In this document: piece by piece, positions 1 to 9,244 of the stretch | Numbering within the stretch: position 1 is the stretch's first letter | Layout: each line of letters begins with the position of its first letter | The notes under the pieces: model-generated | Seen by the model: the letters and a program-made list of their open reading frames with translations, nothing else | The model's database searches: none | Told to the model about the DNA's origin: nothing | NCBI GenBank assembly: GCA_030374765.1 | Contig: JARGXX010000095.1 | Coordinates: 1,364,001-1,428,000 of the forward strand | Direction of reading: 5' to 3' | DNA from: Agarophyton chilense | Lineage: Eukaryota; Rhodophyta; Florideophyceae; Gracilariales; Gracilariaceae | Length of the DNA: 64,000 nucleotides | Translations under genes and position numbers: made by a program

Positions 1-2
1 CA

Positions 3-2582
3 CGACGTGGGCATAAGTTTTTACTCGTTATCACGGATCGTTTCTCAAAACTGGTTCGGACCGTACCTTTACGAAAGATATCCGCTTTCACGGTTGCACA
101 AACATTTGTAACCCATTGGGTATTCGTCTACGGCCCGCCGGTTAATCTTCTATCCGATAACGGAAAACAGTTCGCATCGCGATTCTTCGAGGACGTGTGC
201 AGGATTCTTGACATCAAGAACCTGTTCACAACGACCTATCACCCCCAGTGTAATGGGCAAGTGGAGCGGTTTAACCGAACGCTATTAGCGTCTCTCCGTT
301 CTTACGTTGCCGACCACCCAAAGACATGGGATTTATATACCGACGCCTTGACGTTCGCGTACAATACGCAGGTACACCGTACTACGGGCTTGACTCCATT
401 CGAACTGGTCTTGTCCCGCCCTCCGCCCGCTGTCGCGTTAGAACCCCAGCCCACGCTGGATGCTTTCCCTTCCGTGAAGGATTATCGCCACAGGTAAAAA
501 GAGTGGCTTACGAAGCTGATCCCGGTCGCCCGAAGCTCGATGGCTCGTGCCCAAGCCGCTTACAAGCGTGATTTCGACTCTTGCGTACGCCGTAAGGCCC
601 CGCCAATCAAAGCCGGTGTCTTCGTGTTCGTCCGTAAGGAGTACTGGAACCCTGAAAAGGAAAAGAAGCACAAGCTTTCTTCCGTCGCGGACGGTCCTTA
701 CAAGGTCATTTCGGTGAAAGACGACACCATCGTGGTGGAAATTGTCGACGCTCATGAGCGGATCTCCCGCGAACGCGTTGTACTCGCCCCTCCACCGACG
801 TTGGAAGTAACCGAAATGGGTCAACAATCCCTCTTTGAGGATGATGGTGCTCGGCACACAACAGTGGCTCAGCCCACTGCCGTGGTTTCCAGACCTTCTG
901 CGTTACCACACCCTACCCGGGGACTCTCTGACTTGCCGATCTTATCGGACCAGGGCCAGAATGGCCTCTCTTCTCTCACGCCACGGCGCGGTGTCTACCC
1001 CCGCCCGTTGGGCGTTCCAACCACTCCCCATGCCGCTCCGTCTCAGGAGGGGGAGGAGGCTCATAACTCTCGTCGAGAGACGGAAACCGCTTCGTCGCGT
1101 CATGACAACCGTGGTGCACGGACTCCTGGACACACCAGCAAGAACAACGGTGATCCGGACGTCCCGTCTACCGACGTGCCATCTCCGCATTTGCGCGCTA
1201 CAGCCGTTGCGGAACCCTCTATGGGAAGCGCCACCGCCTCTGCGTCTGATCGCACTCCCCACGGGGACTCTACTCGACAGGACGCACCACGTAGTGGAAA
1301 CCCTCTCGCCGAAGCGAAACCGAAATCGTCGCAGGATGCTGTTCGCCCTCGCGATACTGGACCGGCTATGCCGTCGAGCGTTGACCCGCAGCCCGTGGGT
1401 CACGGTTCGTCGACACCAGCTACGCTGGAAAACTTAGAGCACGCCCTCGCAGGCCCCTCTAAGCCGAATCGATCGGAAGTGGTCCCTCGTACTGTACGGC
1501 AGGACACACCGGCTAAGCCGGGCAAGCACACCGTAGCAGACGGGAGATTCACACCCAGCACGCTTGATGCTGGTTCAGAACCCGCGCGCGGTGGCGGACG
1601 CACTCCGAGTGTCTCGGTTGACCCCGACCGCGTTGTCGAAAGCGCACCGGTCACCCTGGAGAATGTTCCCGTCAAGGACGGAAGCACCTCGTCGCCGAGT
1701 GAAGTTGAACCCTCGAAAGGGATAGTTGAGGACGAACTCGCTCCCCGCAGGGGTTCCTCGCCGCGCACTTCGCCGCCCGTTGGTGAGGAAGGCACGGTTT
1801 ACCCGGAGTTGCACGCCCGTCGCGGTACTTTGTCGCCCAAGCGAGCAGACATACCGGCAGCGCCGTTGCACACGCCCTCACGTGAGGAGGCGGAACGCAG
1901 CTCGGCGCGGAGTACTTTCAGCCATCAGCCGGACGTGTCACGTGACCAGACGACACCCGGCTCGGGAGATACGCCAATCAACGCCCAAGGCGGCTCACCC
2001 GGCAAGGCACGACGCCCCGTGATGAAACCGCCTCCCGCGTCAAGTCCAGCACCGTCGCGACGGATTTCACCCCGACGACTCGCGGAACGCGACCGCGAAA
2101 CCCAGCCTTGGGATGAGTCCGCGTTCTCCCGAAGGGAGGCCTCTGCACGAGAACTCTCGGAAAGCATTCCGACCCAAAAACTGGGAGAATTGCCCCACGG
2201 GAAGGCCTCCGGCCGAAGCCGTCGAACTGACGCTCTTCGTCATGACGCCTTGGCGGAAGCAACCCGCCAAGCGGCCAAGGCAACCCGGAACCCGGTTCGT
2301 TCCCCTACCCAGGGCATAGAAAGTCAACGCCAACCCATGGACCCCTCGGGGGAAGGGCACAGTAGCCCACACGCACCTGCGGACGTACACCGGTTTGGTC
2401 CGGTGACGCGTACACCGCAAGGGCGGGAAGTCTACGAGAAGGAGTTCGTGGTCGACCACATAGTGGAGCACTCATACCATCCGGATGGTTATATTCAATA
2501 TCTCGTCTGTTGGTACGGTTTAGGGCCCGAATGGGATTCGGATGAGCCGATAGAACATCTCCCACGTTCGAAGGTGGTGTGA
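3..2582 (+). pseudogene. Retrotransposon pol C-terminus: integrase, GPY/F module, long linker, chromodomain; in-frame stop
   Basis: One reading frame runs from base 3 to the stop at 2580-2582, interrupted only by TAA at 495-497. Before the stop lies the integrase catalytic core, with the three acidic DDE residues visible in ITDRFS, LLSDNG and NGQVERFNR. After it comes the GPY/F module (ADGPYKV near 690), which in this family follows the core and helps multimerisation and DNA binding. About 540 residues rich in Pro, Ser, Thr and Arg follow, and then a chromodomain at 2433-2580 (FVVDHIVEH, then QYLVCWYG, then EWDSDEPIEHL). Chromodomains guide integration to histone-marked chromatin. ATG 540 opens the distal part, but similarity is continuous across the TAA, so I read it as a disabling substitution. 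Readthrough is the alternative. Confidence 0.88.
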
Positions 2583-2821
2583 TATCACCGCAGAACGTGG
2601 ACGGGAATCCCGGCATCGGTTGTTAAAGCCCAGGTGGGATAACACCCACCTCGGTGGAAGAGAAAAGAGAAGTAGGTTTGCTTGAGAACAGGCTGGTGAA
2701 GGAAGGTTTTGGGTTACACAAGTCACTTGGTTTTTATTCGAAGCTATCGATGGAATACCGAGCACTCAGGATACTACTCTAAGTCACAAGAAAAAACTTC
2801 CCATCGGGATCGCGTGCCCCG

Positions 2822-4759
2822 TCACGGGTTCGGCTCACCGCCCCCGGGTTGGTTACCTCCCCGGAGGCGGGTGATCAAGGCCTTGCGCATCGCGGCAACA
2901 TCGCCACTCGCTGCGTTGGTCCCCAGCCCCACCTTTCTTAGGAACTGGGAGATCACGGCCGCTTGACCCGCCGGAGCGGAGCTCGCATCGCCTGGGGCGG
3001 ACGCCCCACCACTTGGGAGATTCACCGGTGGAACCGGAGGTGGTCCAGCTACCGCGTACTCCGACCCAGCCCCCGCGGGGTTATCCAAATCCACGTAAGG
3101 CGTGGCTGGCGTCCTCGCGTTAGAGGGACCTTCAGCTTCGAATCCCTTGACCTCCGCCTCGGCGTACGCTTCCCCGTCGTCGGGTTCGTTGTCCACCATT
3201 GGATCGTCGCCGTCGTAGACGTGGTAATATTCATCCGCGTCCACGAAACTGATGGGATGCCCCTCGGGGATGTGGCGCGGTGCAAACCGGAGGTCGTTCG
3301 CTTCCTCCGCAGAGATTTCGTGCCCTTCCCAATGGTCAAAGTATATGAAATCACCTCCCAAGGGAGTACGCCTTCCTGGTGACAGGTCCTGACCCCGGCT
3401 ACCCACGGTGCGCCCGCTTTGTTCAATCGGAACGGTGGTCCAGTCCAACTGGTCGATGTAATCGAGAAGACCCGCCACTTCTTCGGCGTTGGTTACTCCA
3501 CCAAGTGGGATGCTCAGGTCCAGGCTGCGAATCGCGGACCTCAACCGGAACGGGAGGAACCACAGTCTGTACTGGTCATACACCTCCCAGAGGAGGAACA
3601 CCGTCGCGCAGACTGCCCATTCGGTAATCACCACGGACCACAGTCTGGACTCGGGATCCTCGATGAGGTAAGAACCGTAATACGTGATGACGGGTGGCAG
3701 CTCGATGTAACAGCCCCGGCAGGCCTCGAGGTTCGACCACCACGGTGGAATGAGGACATAGCGACCCCGTCGGTCTGCCACGCGAAGGCGTTCGATCTCC
3801 ACGTTCTGATACGGGACCAAATACCCGGACCGGGATCGTGCTCGACGCTCGAAGCGGATCAGGGCGAGGAAGTTGGCCCGCGCAAGTCGACGCATGTAGC
3901 GGAATTCTGCCCGAATAATCGGTCGCGTCCAGCACATGGCCTCTTGACGTGCTATCGGGATGCCCCTCCACGAGAGTGTTTCCAAACCCGCCAGGCGGTC
4001 GACGTAACCAATCTCACCTTGAGTGCGGTAAAGCCGAATGTCGGTGCCGAGACCATCGGGGATGGGATATTCGAAAGGAGCCCGGCCAAGCCGTTGATGG
4101 CAAAGAAGGACGAAGGCCGCATGAGCGGAGGCCGAGGTTTCCCTACCCCGGCGCGCCACAGCGTGGACCGGAACCGCTACGCGGCGTCGCCAATCCAACG
4201 AAGTTGTCGCCACGGCCGGAATATCGCCCGGCAGCGTCCCGTTTCCATCGGTGTACATCGCTATGAGCGCTTCGTTTAACACCGCAATCGGGTGGAACCA
4301 CGGCGCAAGCCGGAGAACGGACGCATGATGCCCAGGATGGCGCCCGACAAGCATGTCGTATGGCGGCCACCCTCTCGGGGGGAACATTCCGTACGGAGCA
4401 GCAGCCGCGTTCGCGATAGCCATCTGCGACGCAGCCGATGACGCGCTTTGCGGAAGCGGAGCGGACCGGAAGCCGGAGAAGTACTGCGCAGGGAGACGGT
4501 TGGGTTGATTGTTTTGGTTGCTCATCGGTGAGCGAAGAGGCCGGATGACCGGAAGAGAAGACCGGCGAAGCGAAAGACGATGCAGAGGATTCGGAGGACT
4601 GGCACGCAAGGATGCGGATTCGGTTGAGATGGAACGTTGAGAACGGTTGTTGCCAGGAGACTGGAGTTTTGCCGCACTGCGTTTGTTGGCATCGGATGAA
4701 CTGGATCCCAGCGAGCTGGTTGCACTCTTATGCATTCGTCTCGGCGCGTCGCCCACCAT
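2822..4759 (-). CDS. Antisense ORF of element A, unknown function (645 codons)
   Basis: The ORF runs opposite to pol, between the chromodomain stop and the polypurine tract, and starts with ATG at 4759. It is paralogous to the ORF at 6352-8127. The central 400 or so residues align almost without gaps and share blocks such as PWFHP, LYRT.GE, GLETL.WRG.PIARQEA, RAEFRY, YDQYRLW and DPMVDNEP, as well as a C-terminal SGDVAAMR. The first 100 residues are Ser/Arg-rich and variable, and the 130 before the C-terminal block are acidic and Pro/Gly-rich. I see no signal peptide, membrane segment, zinc knuckle or catalytic motif that I recognise. Additional ORFs, some antisense, are known at this position in certain plant Ty3 elements, but I recognise no family here. 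Its conservation in element B, which lost pol, suggests a selected protein. Confidence 0.75.
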   Translation of the reverse strand: MVGDAPRRMHKSATSSLGSSSSDANKRSAAKLQSPGNNRSQRSISTESASLRASPPNPLHRLSLRRSSLPVIRPLRSPMSNQNNQPNRLPAQYFSGFRSAPLPQSASSAASQMAIANAAAAPYGMFPPRGWPPYDMLVGRHPGHHASVLRLAPWFHPIAVLNEALIAMYTDGNGTLPGDIPAVATTSLDWRRRVAVPVHAVARRGRETSASAHAAFVLLCHQRLGRAPFEYPIPDGLGTDIRLYRTQGEIGYVDRLAGLETLSWRGIPIARQEAMCWTRPIIRAEFRYMRRLARANFLALIRFERRARSRSGYLVPYQNVEIERLRVADRRGRYVLIPPWWSNLEACRGCYIELPPVITYYGSYLIEDPESRLWSVVITEWAVCATVFLLWEVYDQYRLWFLPFRLRSAIRSLDLSIPLGGVTNAEEVAGLLDYIDQLDWTTVPIEQSGRTVGSRGQDLSPGRRTPLGGDFIYFDHWEGHEISAEEANDLRFAPRHIPEGHPISFVDADEYYHVYDGDDPMVDNEPDDGEAYAEAEVKGFEAEGPSNARTPATPYVDLDNPAGAGSEYAVAGPPPVPPVNLPSGGASAPGDASSAPAGQAAVISQFLRKVGLGTNAASGDVAAMRKALITRLRGGNQPGGGEPNP

Positions 4760-4782
4760 CGCGGATGTCGTACTCGCGCCTC

Positions 4783-4792
4783 AGGAGGGGGA
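4783..4792 (+). other. Polypurine tract of element A
   Basis: A purine run (AGGAGGGGGA) lies two bases before the LTR start at 4795, where plus-strand DNA synthesis would be primed. Element B has a matching tract in the same place, which supports the LTR boundary. Confidence 0.75.
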
Positions 4793-4794
4793 TA

Positions 4795-5589
4795 TGAAGT
4801 GCAACTCTCGTGAGGGCCGTTTTCCAGGACTTGGTTGTTTTTCCGCCTCGGGCGATACTTATGAGATCTATGAGTAATACCGCTACTAGCGGGCTGGCGT
4901 AGCCAGGTGTATACGCGTTGTACGCGAAGTGCACCGGCGGCCGTGCGCCGTGGCCCCGATTCGGGTGTGACTTACCCACGTGTAGCACGGATGGCCCAGG
5001 ACAGGTTGGCACAGCATAGCTGGACATTTCTCTATTTATTTGGCTTTATTACACTAGGTTAGGGAGCTCTCTACAGTATTCTACACTATATAGTGCCAGG
5101 GCGATCTCGCCCTGACACTCGGTAAACCTCCCCAACCAGGGTTCTTGGCTCTAAGTCTTTTTCCGCTTTCGCGAGTCTTCCACACTCTACGGAGGTGAAG
5201 CCGCGTTACTAACGGTAGACTTATCCACCCTGCGTCAACAGGAGACTCACCGCTGTTAGCGTGTATATCTTTCATACCACTGCCGTGTTCTCGCCCCAGT
5301 ATTGGGTTTGCTACATATTTCTTTTGGCTCTCGTGGCCCATGCCCCCGATCGCCCCCACTGGGTGGTCCCCCCTTTTATCACTTGCCCAATCCCGTGGAA
5401 TACAGCTCATACCTGGTCTGCTCCCTTCTAGCATCCCACACTCTCCCCGCTTGGCATGCCGGTGAACCTCGGCCTTACACCCCGACTTAGTCGTGTTCAC
5501 TCCGGAGAGGCTCCGTCGCCGTGCTACCCTCCTTGGAGGAAGACTCGGACATCTTCGTGTGTTTCCGCCGCCCTTGGCGTTGCACTACA
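4795..5589 (+). repeat. LTR of element A (about 795 bp)
   Basis: The LTR begins TGAAGTGCAAC directly after the polypurine tract and ends GTTGCACTACA. These are 11-bp inverted termini with one mismatch and the usual TG...CA ends. A TATA-like ACTATATAG at 5086-5094 is followed by a perfect 8-bp-arm hairpin at 5097-5114, a plausible promoter and R-region or RNA-end structure. Short stretches after the hairpin (CCCCAAC, then CTTGGCTCT) recur in the LTR at 8176-9039. Confidence 0.8.
5092..5119. promoter_or_regulatory. Hairpin in LTR A
   Basis: The arms CAGGGCGA and TCGCCCTG pair perfectly around a 2-base loop, extended outward by AGTG pairing with CACT past one-base bulges. It follows a TATATAG box. 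An unrelated sequence at the equivalent place in LTRs B and C also forms a strong hairpin, so the shape looks conserved more than the bases. Confidence 0.6.
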
Positions 5590-5859
5590 AACTGGTCTCC
5601 CGACTTAGAAGGCTAAGCGGACCTGGTTTGGTTGTTTTTCACATTGCTGTGCTGTCTTCTCTCGTCGAGATCTGCTTTCCAATTTCTTGGCTGGGACCCA
5701 CTTGGTGGAAGCTTTTGTTGTCCTTTTCTTAGTGGTCAACGCTACAACCATGTCACGACTACCGACGGAAGCGGAACCCGCGATCACGCGAACCCGTTCC
5801 GTCAATGACGTGGCGCCTGCGGACCCTGGAAGGGTTCCCCCGCCGTTACCTCAAGCCGC
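5590..5859 (+). other. Leader-like segment between LTR A and the chromodomain stub
   Basis: This stretch carries the candidate primer site and an ATG at 5750 opening a 67-codon ORF (to 5953) whose start (MSRLPTEAEPAITRTRSV) could be the first residues of a gag protein. The frame then runs out of phase into the chromodomain remnant of element B. I read it as the 5' leader of an element joined by a large deletion to the far end of pol. The gag identity is inference only. Confidence 0.3.
5593..5608 (+). other. Candidate primer-binding site after LTR A
   Basis: TGGTCTCCCGACTTAG starts three bases after the LTR end. TGG complements a tRNA 3' CCA, and the next bases would pair with an acceptor stem. 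If real, this LTR also acts as, or was, the 5' LTR of a second element whose leader follows. No tRNA was identified by eye, so the assignment is tentative. Confidence 0.35.
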
Positions 5860-6018
5860 TCCGAAAGGCTCCAGTACCGGACCGACTGGTACGGATACGG
5901 GCCGGAGTGGGATACCCCGGAGCCCATCGAGCACCTCCGGCGCTCCGCGGTAATGCGATACCACCGCCTTGCGGGGACCGCACTCCCAGCAACGCTGGTA
6001 AACGCCCAAGAGGGATAA
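5860..6018 (+). pseudogene. Chromodomain stub of a deleted pol gene
   Basis: The frame containing base 5887 encodes LQYRTDWYGYGPEWD followed by PEPIEHLRRS, matching the end of the element A chromodomain (IQYLVCWYGLGPEWD, PIEHLPRS). It then runs on to a TAA at 6016-6018. The N-terminal half of the chromodomain and all upstream pol sequence are gone. Confidence 0.75.
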
Positions 6019-6351
6019 ACCGTGAACACGGAATGGAATGGCTGATGGCGCCACGCGCCATCTCCGTCCATGCCCCAACGCGGGGAAGGAAGCAACCGCT
6101 CACGCTATCCCAACGTCGTTGGTGGTCGTACCAGTTACCTGGTACGCGCGCGAAGCGCCCACCGTTAAACACGGAACTCCCAGCTAGGCTGGTTCCCTGC
6201 AACGCCGGAACCCCAGTTGAAGGCCGGTACCCCGGAAAGAAAGAAGTGGACTTGGGAAAGGGCGTCGGAAAGGCGACCCTCTTCTTTTTATTTTTCACTA
6301 CTGGCAAGGGCGCCCTAGTGGCGCCGCCCTACATTCTACCGGAAGCTCTGG
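6019..6351 (+). other. Non-coding spacer between chromodomain stub and antisense ORF
   Basis: No gene is seen. The segment just upstream (GTAAACGCCCAAGAGGGATAAA near 5999) resembles GTTAAAGCCCAGGTGGGATAAC after the element A stop. Several short inverted repeats are visible, for example TGGCGCCACGCGCCA near 6047 and GTACCAG with CTGGTAC near 6128-6150. Confidence 0.5.
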
Positions 6352-8127
6352 TCATTCCTCCGCACGAGGTGGACCCCCGCCCAGGCGGTTGGCTAAGGCA
6401 TCCCGCATGGCGGCCACATCACCCGAGATCTCGGAAGGGCGAAGCCCCACCTCCCGAAGGAAGCGCGCGATGACCTCGCCCCGCTCCGCGCCAGCGGCAG
6501 TTGCGGGCGGGCACGCCACCGATGGAGTCGGATAGGAATCCGTTCGCACGGCATCAGCAGCCCCGGATGGAGCCGCACCACCGTATTCAACGGACCCCTC
6601 ACCGGCCTCGCCGGACTCGTCATCCTCCATCGGAGCGTAACCCGAATCCTCCGGTTCGTTGTCGACCATCGGGTCACCATCCGCATAGCCGCGGTAATAG
6701 TCGCTCGAGTCGACATACCCTCGCGGGTGGTCGGCTGGGACTTCACGCGGCGCATGCCGGTTGGCTTCCGCTTCCTCGCGGCTGATCTCGTGGTACTCCC
6801 AGGGGTCGAAGTAGATGAAATCCCCCGCTAGCGTCGTATTCCTCCCGAATCCGGGGCCAGACCCGCGACGCGGTTGAATGCGTTGGGAGTTCTCCAGCGG
6901 GACCTCATCCCACTGGACCCCCTCCACAAAGTCGAAGAGGCCCAGCATCTTTTCTTCGTTCGCCTCGCCCCCGAGGGGGATGCACATGTCCAAACGACGG
7001 ATTGCAGCCCGCACACGCGGTGGCACGTACCACAATCGGTATTGGTCGTACGCCTCAGCGAGGATAAAAGCCGCAGTGCGGACGGCCCATTCGCTTACCA
7101 CGACGGACCAACACCCCGACTGGGGATCGTTCAAGAACGACAACCCTACATAAGTGAAGACTGGGGGCAGCTCAATAAAGCAACCCCAGCACGCCTCCAA
7201 GGACGACCACCAGTCTGGGAGACTGACGTACCGACCACGTCGGTGAGCAGGCGCGATGCGCTCAATCTCCGTGCTCTGGTACGGTACGAAATACCCGGTC
7301 CGGGCCCGCCAACGCCGCTCATCGCGGATGAAGTTCTGAAGGAAGTTCGAGCGCGACTGCCGCGGTTGGTAGCGGAACTCTGCCCGAAGAATCGGTCGTC
7401 CCCAGCAAAGGGCTTCTTGCCGAGCGATCGGTGTGCCCCTCCAAGCGAGGGTTTCCAATCCGTTAAAACGGTCACAGTACGACATTTCCCCGCGAGTGCG
7501 GTAAAGGTGGACGTCGAATTCGACCTCTGGCGGTATCGGGAACTCGAAAGGCGCCCGATGGTGCCTGAGATAAGCGATCCGCACAAGCGCGGCCTGAGCC
7601 TCCGCAAAGGATTCACCGCGTCGGCGGAGTATGTGGTGTACCAGGATGGCGATACGATTACGCCAATCCCAGGACATGGTCACCACGCCGGGCAGGTCGC
7701 CCGGGAGCATCTCCGAATTATCGGTGTAGGACTGGATCAAATTTTCGTCGCGGACAGCCAATGGGTGAAACCAAGGCGCATACCGCAACATCGCGGAGCC
7801 ATGCCGAGTTTTCGGATTTGCACCCACAAGGGCGTCGTAGGTCGGCCACTGCGGTGGATCCGCCTGTCCCCGAAAGCGGGCGCCAATACGGTGGTCTTCG
7901 TACGCGAGGTTGGTAACATCCCCAGGGTGGGGCGCGGACCGGAAGCCGGTGGAACCGCCAAGGGCGGGAGTCGCGGATGTGTTATGACGGTCGGGGTTGG
8001 ACATGGTGCGTGTTGGTGTGCTGTGGTTGGAATCGGATACGAAGAGCTTGCGTGGGATCCTTGGTGAAGGTGTGTTGGTTTCCGGAGACCCGGTGTCGGA
8101 CGCGCTCTTATCATGACGAGCTGCCAT
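6352..8127 (-). CDS. Antisense ORF of element B, unknown function (591 codons)
   Basis: This is an intact ATG-to-stop paralogue of the ORF at 2822-4759, in the same orientation and place relative to the chromodomain and polypurine tract. Shared blocks include APWFHPLAV, LPGD.P, RAPFE.PIP, GLETLAWRG, EIER, RRGRYV, WWSSLEAC.GC.IELPPV, EWAVR, YDQYRLW and IPLGG. Conservation is strongest in the central 400 residues. The N-terminal Ser/Thr/Arg-rich region and the acidic region before the C-terminus differ freely. It stays open although gag-pol of this copy was lost, so it may be supplied with other functions in trans or be selected on its own. No recognisable domain. Confidence 0.75.
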   Translation of the reverse strand: MAARHDKSASDTGSPETNTPSPRIPRKLFVSDSNHSTPTRTMSNPDRHNTSATPALGGSTGFRSAPHPGDVTNLAYEDHRIGARFRGQADPPQWPTYDALVGANPKTRHGSAMLRYAPWFHPLAVRDENLIQSYTDNSEMLPGDLPGVVTMSWDWRNRIAILVHHILRRRGESFAEAQAALVRIAYLRHHRAPFEFPIPPEVEFDVHLYRTRGEMSYCDRFNGLETLAWRGTPIARQEALCWGRPILRAEFRYQPRQSRSNFLQNFIRDERRWRARTGYFVPYQSTEIERIAPAHRRGRYVSLPDWWSSLEACWGCFIELPPVFTYVGLSFLNDPQSGCWSVVVSEWAVRTAAFILAEAYDQYRLWYVPPRVRAAIRRLDMCIPLGGEANEEKMLGLFDFVEGVQWDEVPLENSQRIQPRRGSGPGFGRNTTLAGDFIYFDPWEYHEISREEAEANRHAPREVPADHPRGYVDSSDYYRGYADGDPMVDNEPEDSGYAPMEDDESGEAGEGSVEYGGAAPSGAADAVRTDSYPTPSVACPPATAAGAERGEVIARFLREVGLRPSEISGDVAAMRDALANRLGGGPPRAEE

Positions 8128-8161
8128 GCCGACATCCTCTTCGAGGTGTTCGCCCTGTCTT

Positions 8162-8173
8162 AAGGGGGGGGGA
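8162..8173 (+). other. Polypurine tract of element B
   Basis: AAGGGGGGGGGA ends two bases before the LTR start (TGAAGAGCAAC at 8176), the same spacing as in element A. Confidence 0.75.
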
Positions 8174-8175
8174 TA

Positions 8176-9039
8176 TGAAGAGCAACGTCCTCCAGGGAGG
8201 TTTTTGGGGACTTAAGCTTTTTCCGGAGCCTCCGGCGTGCAACCTCGTTATGAGTAGGAGTAATCCGTTTTCACGGCGATGGCCGGAACGCCGGTGATGC
8301 ACCGGCGGGACCGGGTGCCATACGCGTGGTCGCAGCGCCCGCGCGACACGTGGCCGCCAGATTGACCCCTTTGTTAGACGGACATTTAGCTATTTAGGAT
8401 AGACTTTACTTATTCTATTCTACGGTGACTACAGTACTTAGGCCGCCGGCCTCGCGGCCGCCGGTCCAGTAAAGTCTCCCCAACAAGGGTGATCTTGGTC
8501 TTCCAGATCTTGGCTCTGGGTCGAACCGCCTGCGCGGATAAACAACTCCTTACGAAGGGATTTCCCGTGGTGCAATGCTTCCCAACCCCCTTGGACGTTC
8601 AAGCAGCCTTCGTGTGTTGGGTATCTATTCCCACTTTCGTGGTTCCGCCCGTGTATACGGTTTGCTACACCCGGCAGTGCCGGCTATTCCCGAGTCCCCT
8701 CTTGCGACTCGTGGTCAACCTCGCCCTCTTGCCTCCGTTCCCATTTTCCTCCCCTTTTCCTCCCCTTCATTGGGCAATTCCCGCTCTTGCGGCTCGCACT
8801 GACACCTGTCGTGCTCGCCACTCTTGTGGGTTTTGCCTCCTCAGAGGATACGCAAGCACCGCTTCAGCGGATATCCTCGGCTTCTTTTAGCCTCCCTGCG
8901 CCCGTCGCGACGGTTCGGCTCCAGCTTACACCCGGCATTGCGCGCCGATCCCTGGGAGGGCTCTACCGCGCCGGTTACCTCGTGAGAAGAAGATCCGGAC
9001 GTCTTCGTAGGTTTTCCCCTTTGGGGGCATTGTCCTACA
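8176..9039 (+). repeat. LTR of element B (about 864 bp)
   Basis: It begins TGAAGAGCAAC and ends ATTGTCCTACA, imperfect inverted termini with the same TG...CTACA form as LTR A. It shares CCCCAAC.AGGGT and CTTGG.CT blocks after the hairpin, and CTTCGT near the end. It is clearly diverged from LTR A, so the two are not the LTR pair of one recent insertion. Confidence 0.75.
8401..8477. promoter_or_regulatory. Large hairpin in LTR B
   Basis: AGACTTTACT at 8401-8410 pairs perfectly with AGTAAAGTCT at 8468-8477. Inside it, GGCCGC at 8441 pairs with GCGGCC near 8455. The position corresponds to the LTR A hairpin. Confidence 0.6.
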
Positions 9040-9220
9040 AGGGCTGAAACGGGTTGGACCCGGCGTTCGGATCCATCGCGAGAGATCGAGCTGAAGAGCG
9101 GTGAGGAACAGAATGCTGTTGAGAACTGTAAGAGTTGGTCGTGTGGCGAGAAATTCGTGATGACGATGAGTACCCGGAACACCGGTCCGACTGCGTATAA
9201 ACGCTTCTTGCGTCCCCCAT
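9040..9220 (-). pseudogene. Broken 5' end of a third antisense ORF (element C)
   Basis: ATG at 9220 lies just before a polypurine tract, as in elements A and B. The start (MGDARS) resembles that of element A (MVGDAPRR), and a Ser/Arg-rich stretch follows. The coding sequence breaks at 9039/9040, where LTR B ends, so element B interrupts it. Only about 60 codons survive. Confidence 0.6.
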
Positions 9221-9244
9221 GGTTCGCGCTCAACGAGGGGGGTA

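Larger units (their letters stand above)
1..5589 (+). mobile_element. Ty3/gypsy chromodomain LTR retrotransposon, element A (5' part outside window)
   Basis: The visible order is the pol 3' end (integrase core, GPY/F module, linker, chromodomain), an ORF on the opposite strand, a polypurine tract and an LTR. Integrase at the end of pol followed by a chromodomain is the signature of the chromovirus branch of Ty3/gypsy (Metaviridae-type) elements. The 5' LTR, gag, protease, reverse transcriptase and RNase H would lie left of the window. The copy is probably dead, because pol has an in-frame stop. The LTR end is set by terminal inverted repeats; a target duplication cannot be checked because the left end is missing. 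Confidence 0.88.
5860..9039 (+). mobile_element. Element B: internally deleted Ty3/gypsy element keeping the antisense ORF and 3' LTR
   Basis: It starts with a chromodomain stub homologous to the end of element A pol, followed by a non-coding stretch with matching short blocks, the antisense ORF, a polypurine tract and an LTR. No integrase, reverse transcriptase or gag body lies between LTR A and this stub. The right end abuts the broken antisense ORF of element C, so B, or its LTR, was inserted there. No matching 5' LTR is present in the window. Confidence 0.75.

Noticed and set aside
438..2471. Several long open frames on the minus strand opposite the retrotransposon linker
   Set aside because: They mirror the GC-rich coding strand, overlap each other and have no counterpart in element B.
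5602..6307. Minus and plus frames of up to 222 codons around the chromodomain stub
   Set aside because: They are out of phase with the chromodomain remnant and share nothing with element A.
6874..8067. 397-codon plus-strand frame opposite the antisense ORF of element B
   Set aside because: The equivalent frame in element A is broken differently, while the minus-strand protein is conserved.
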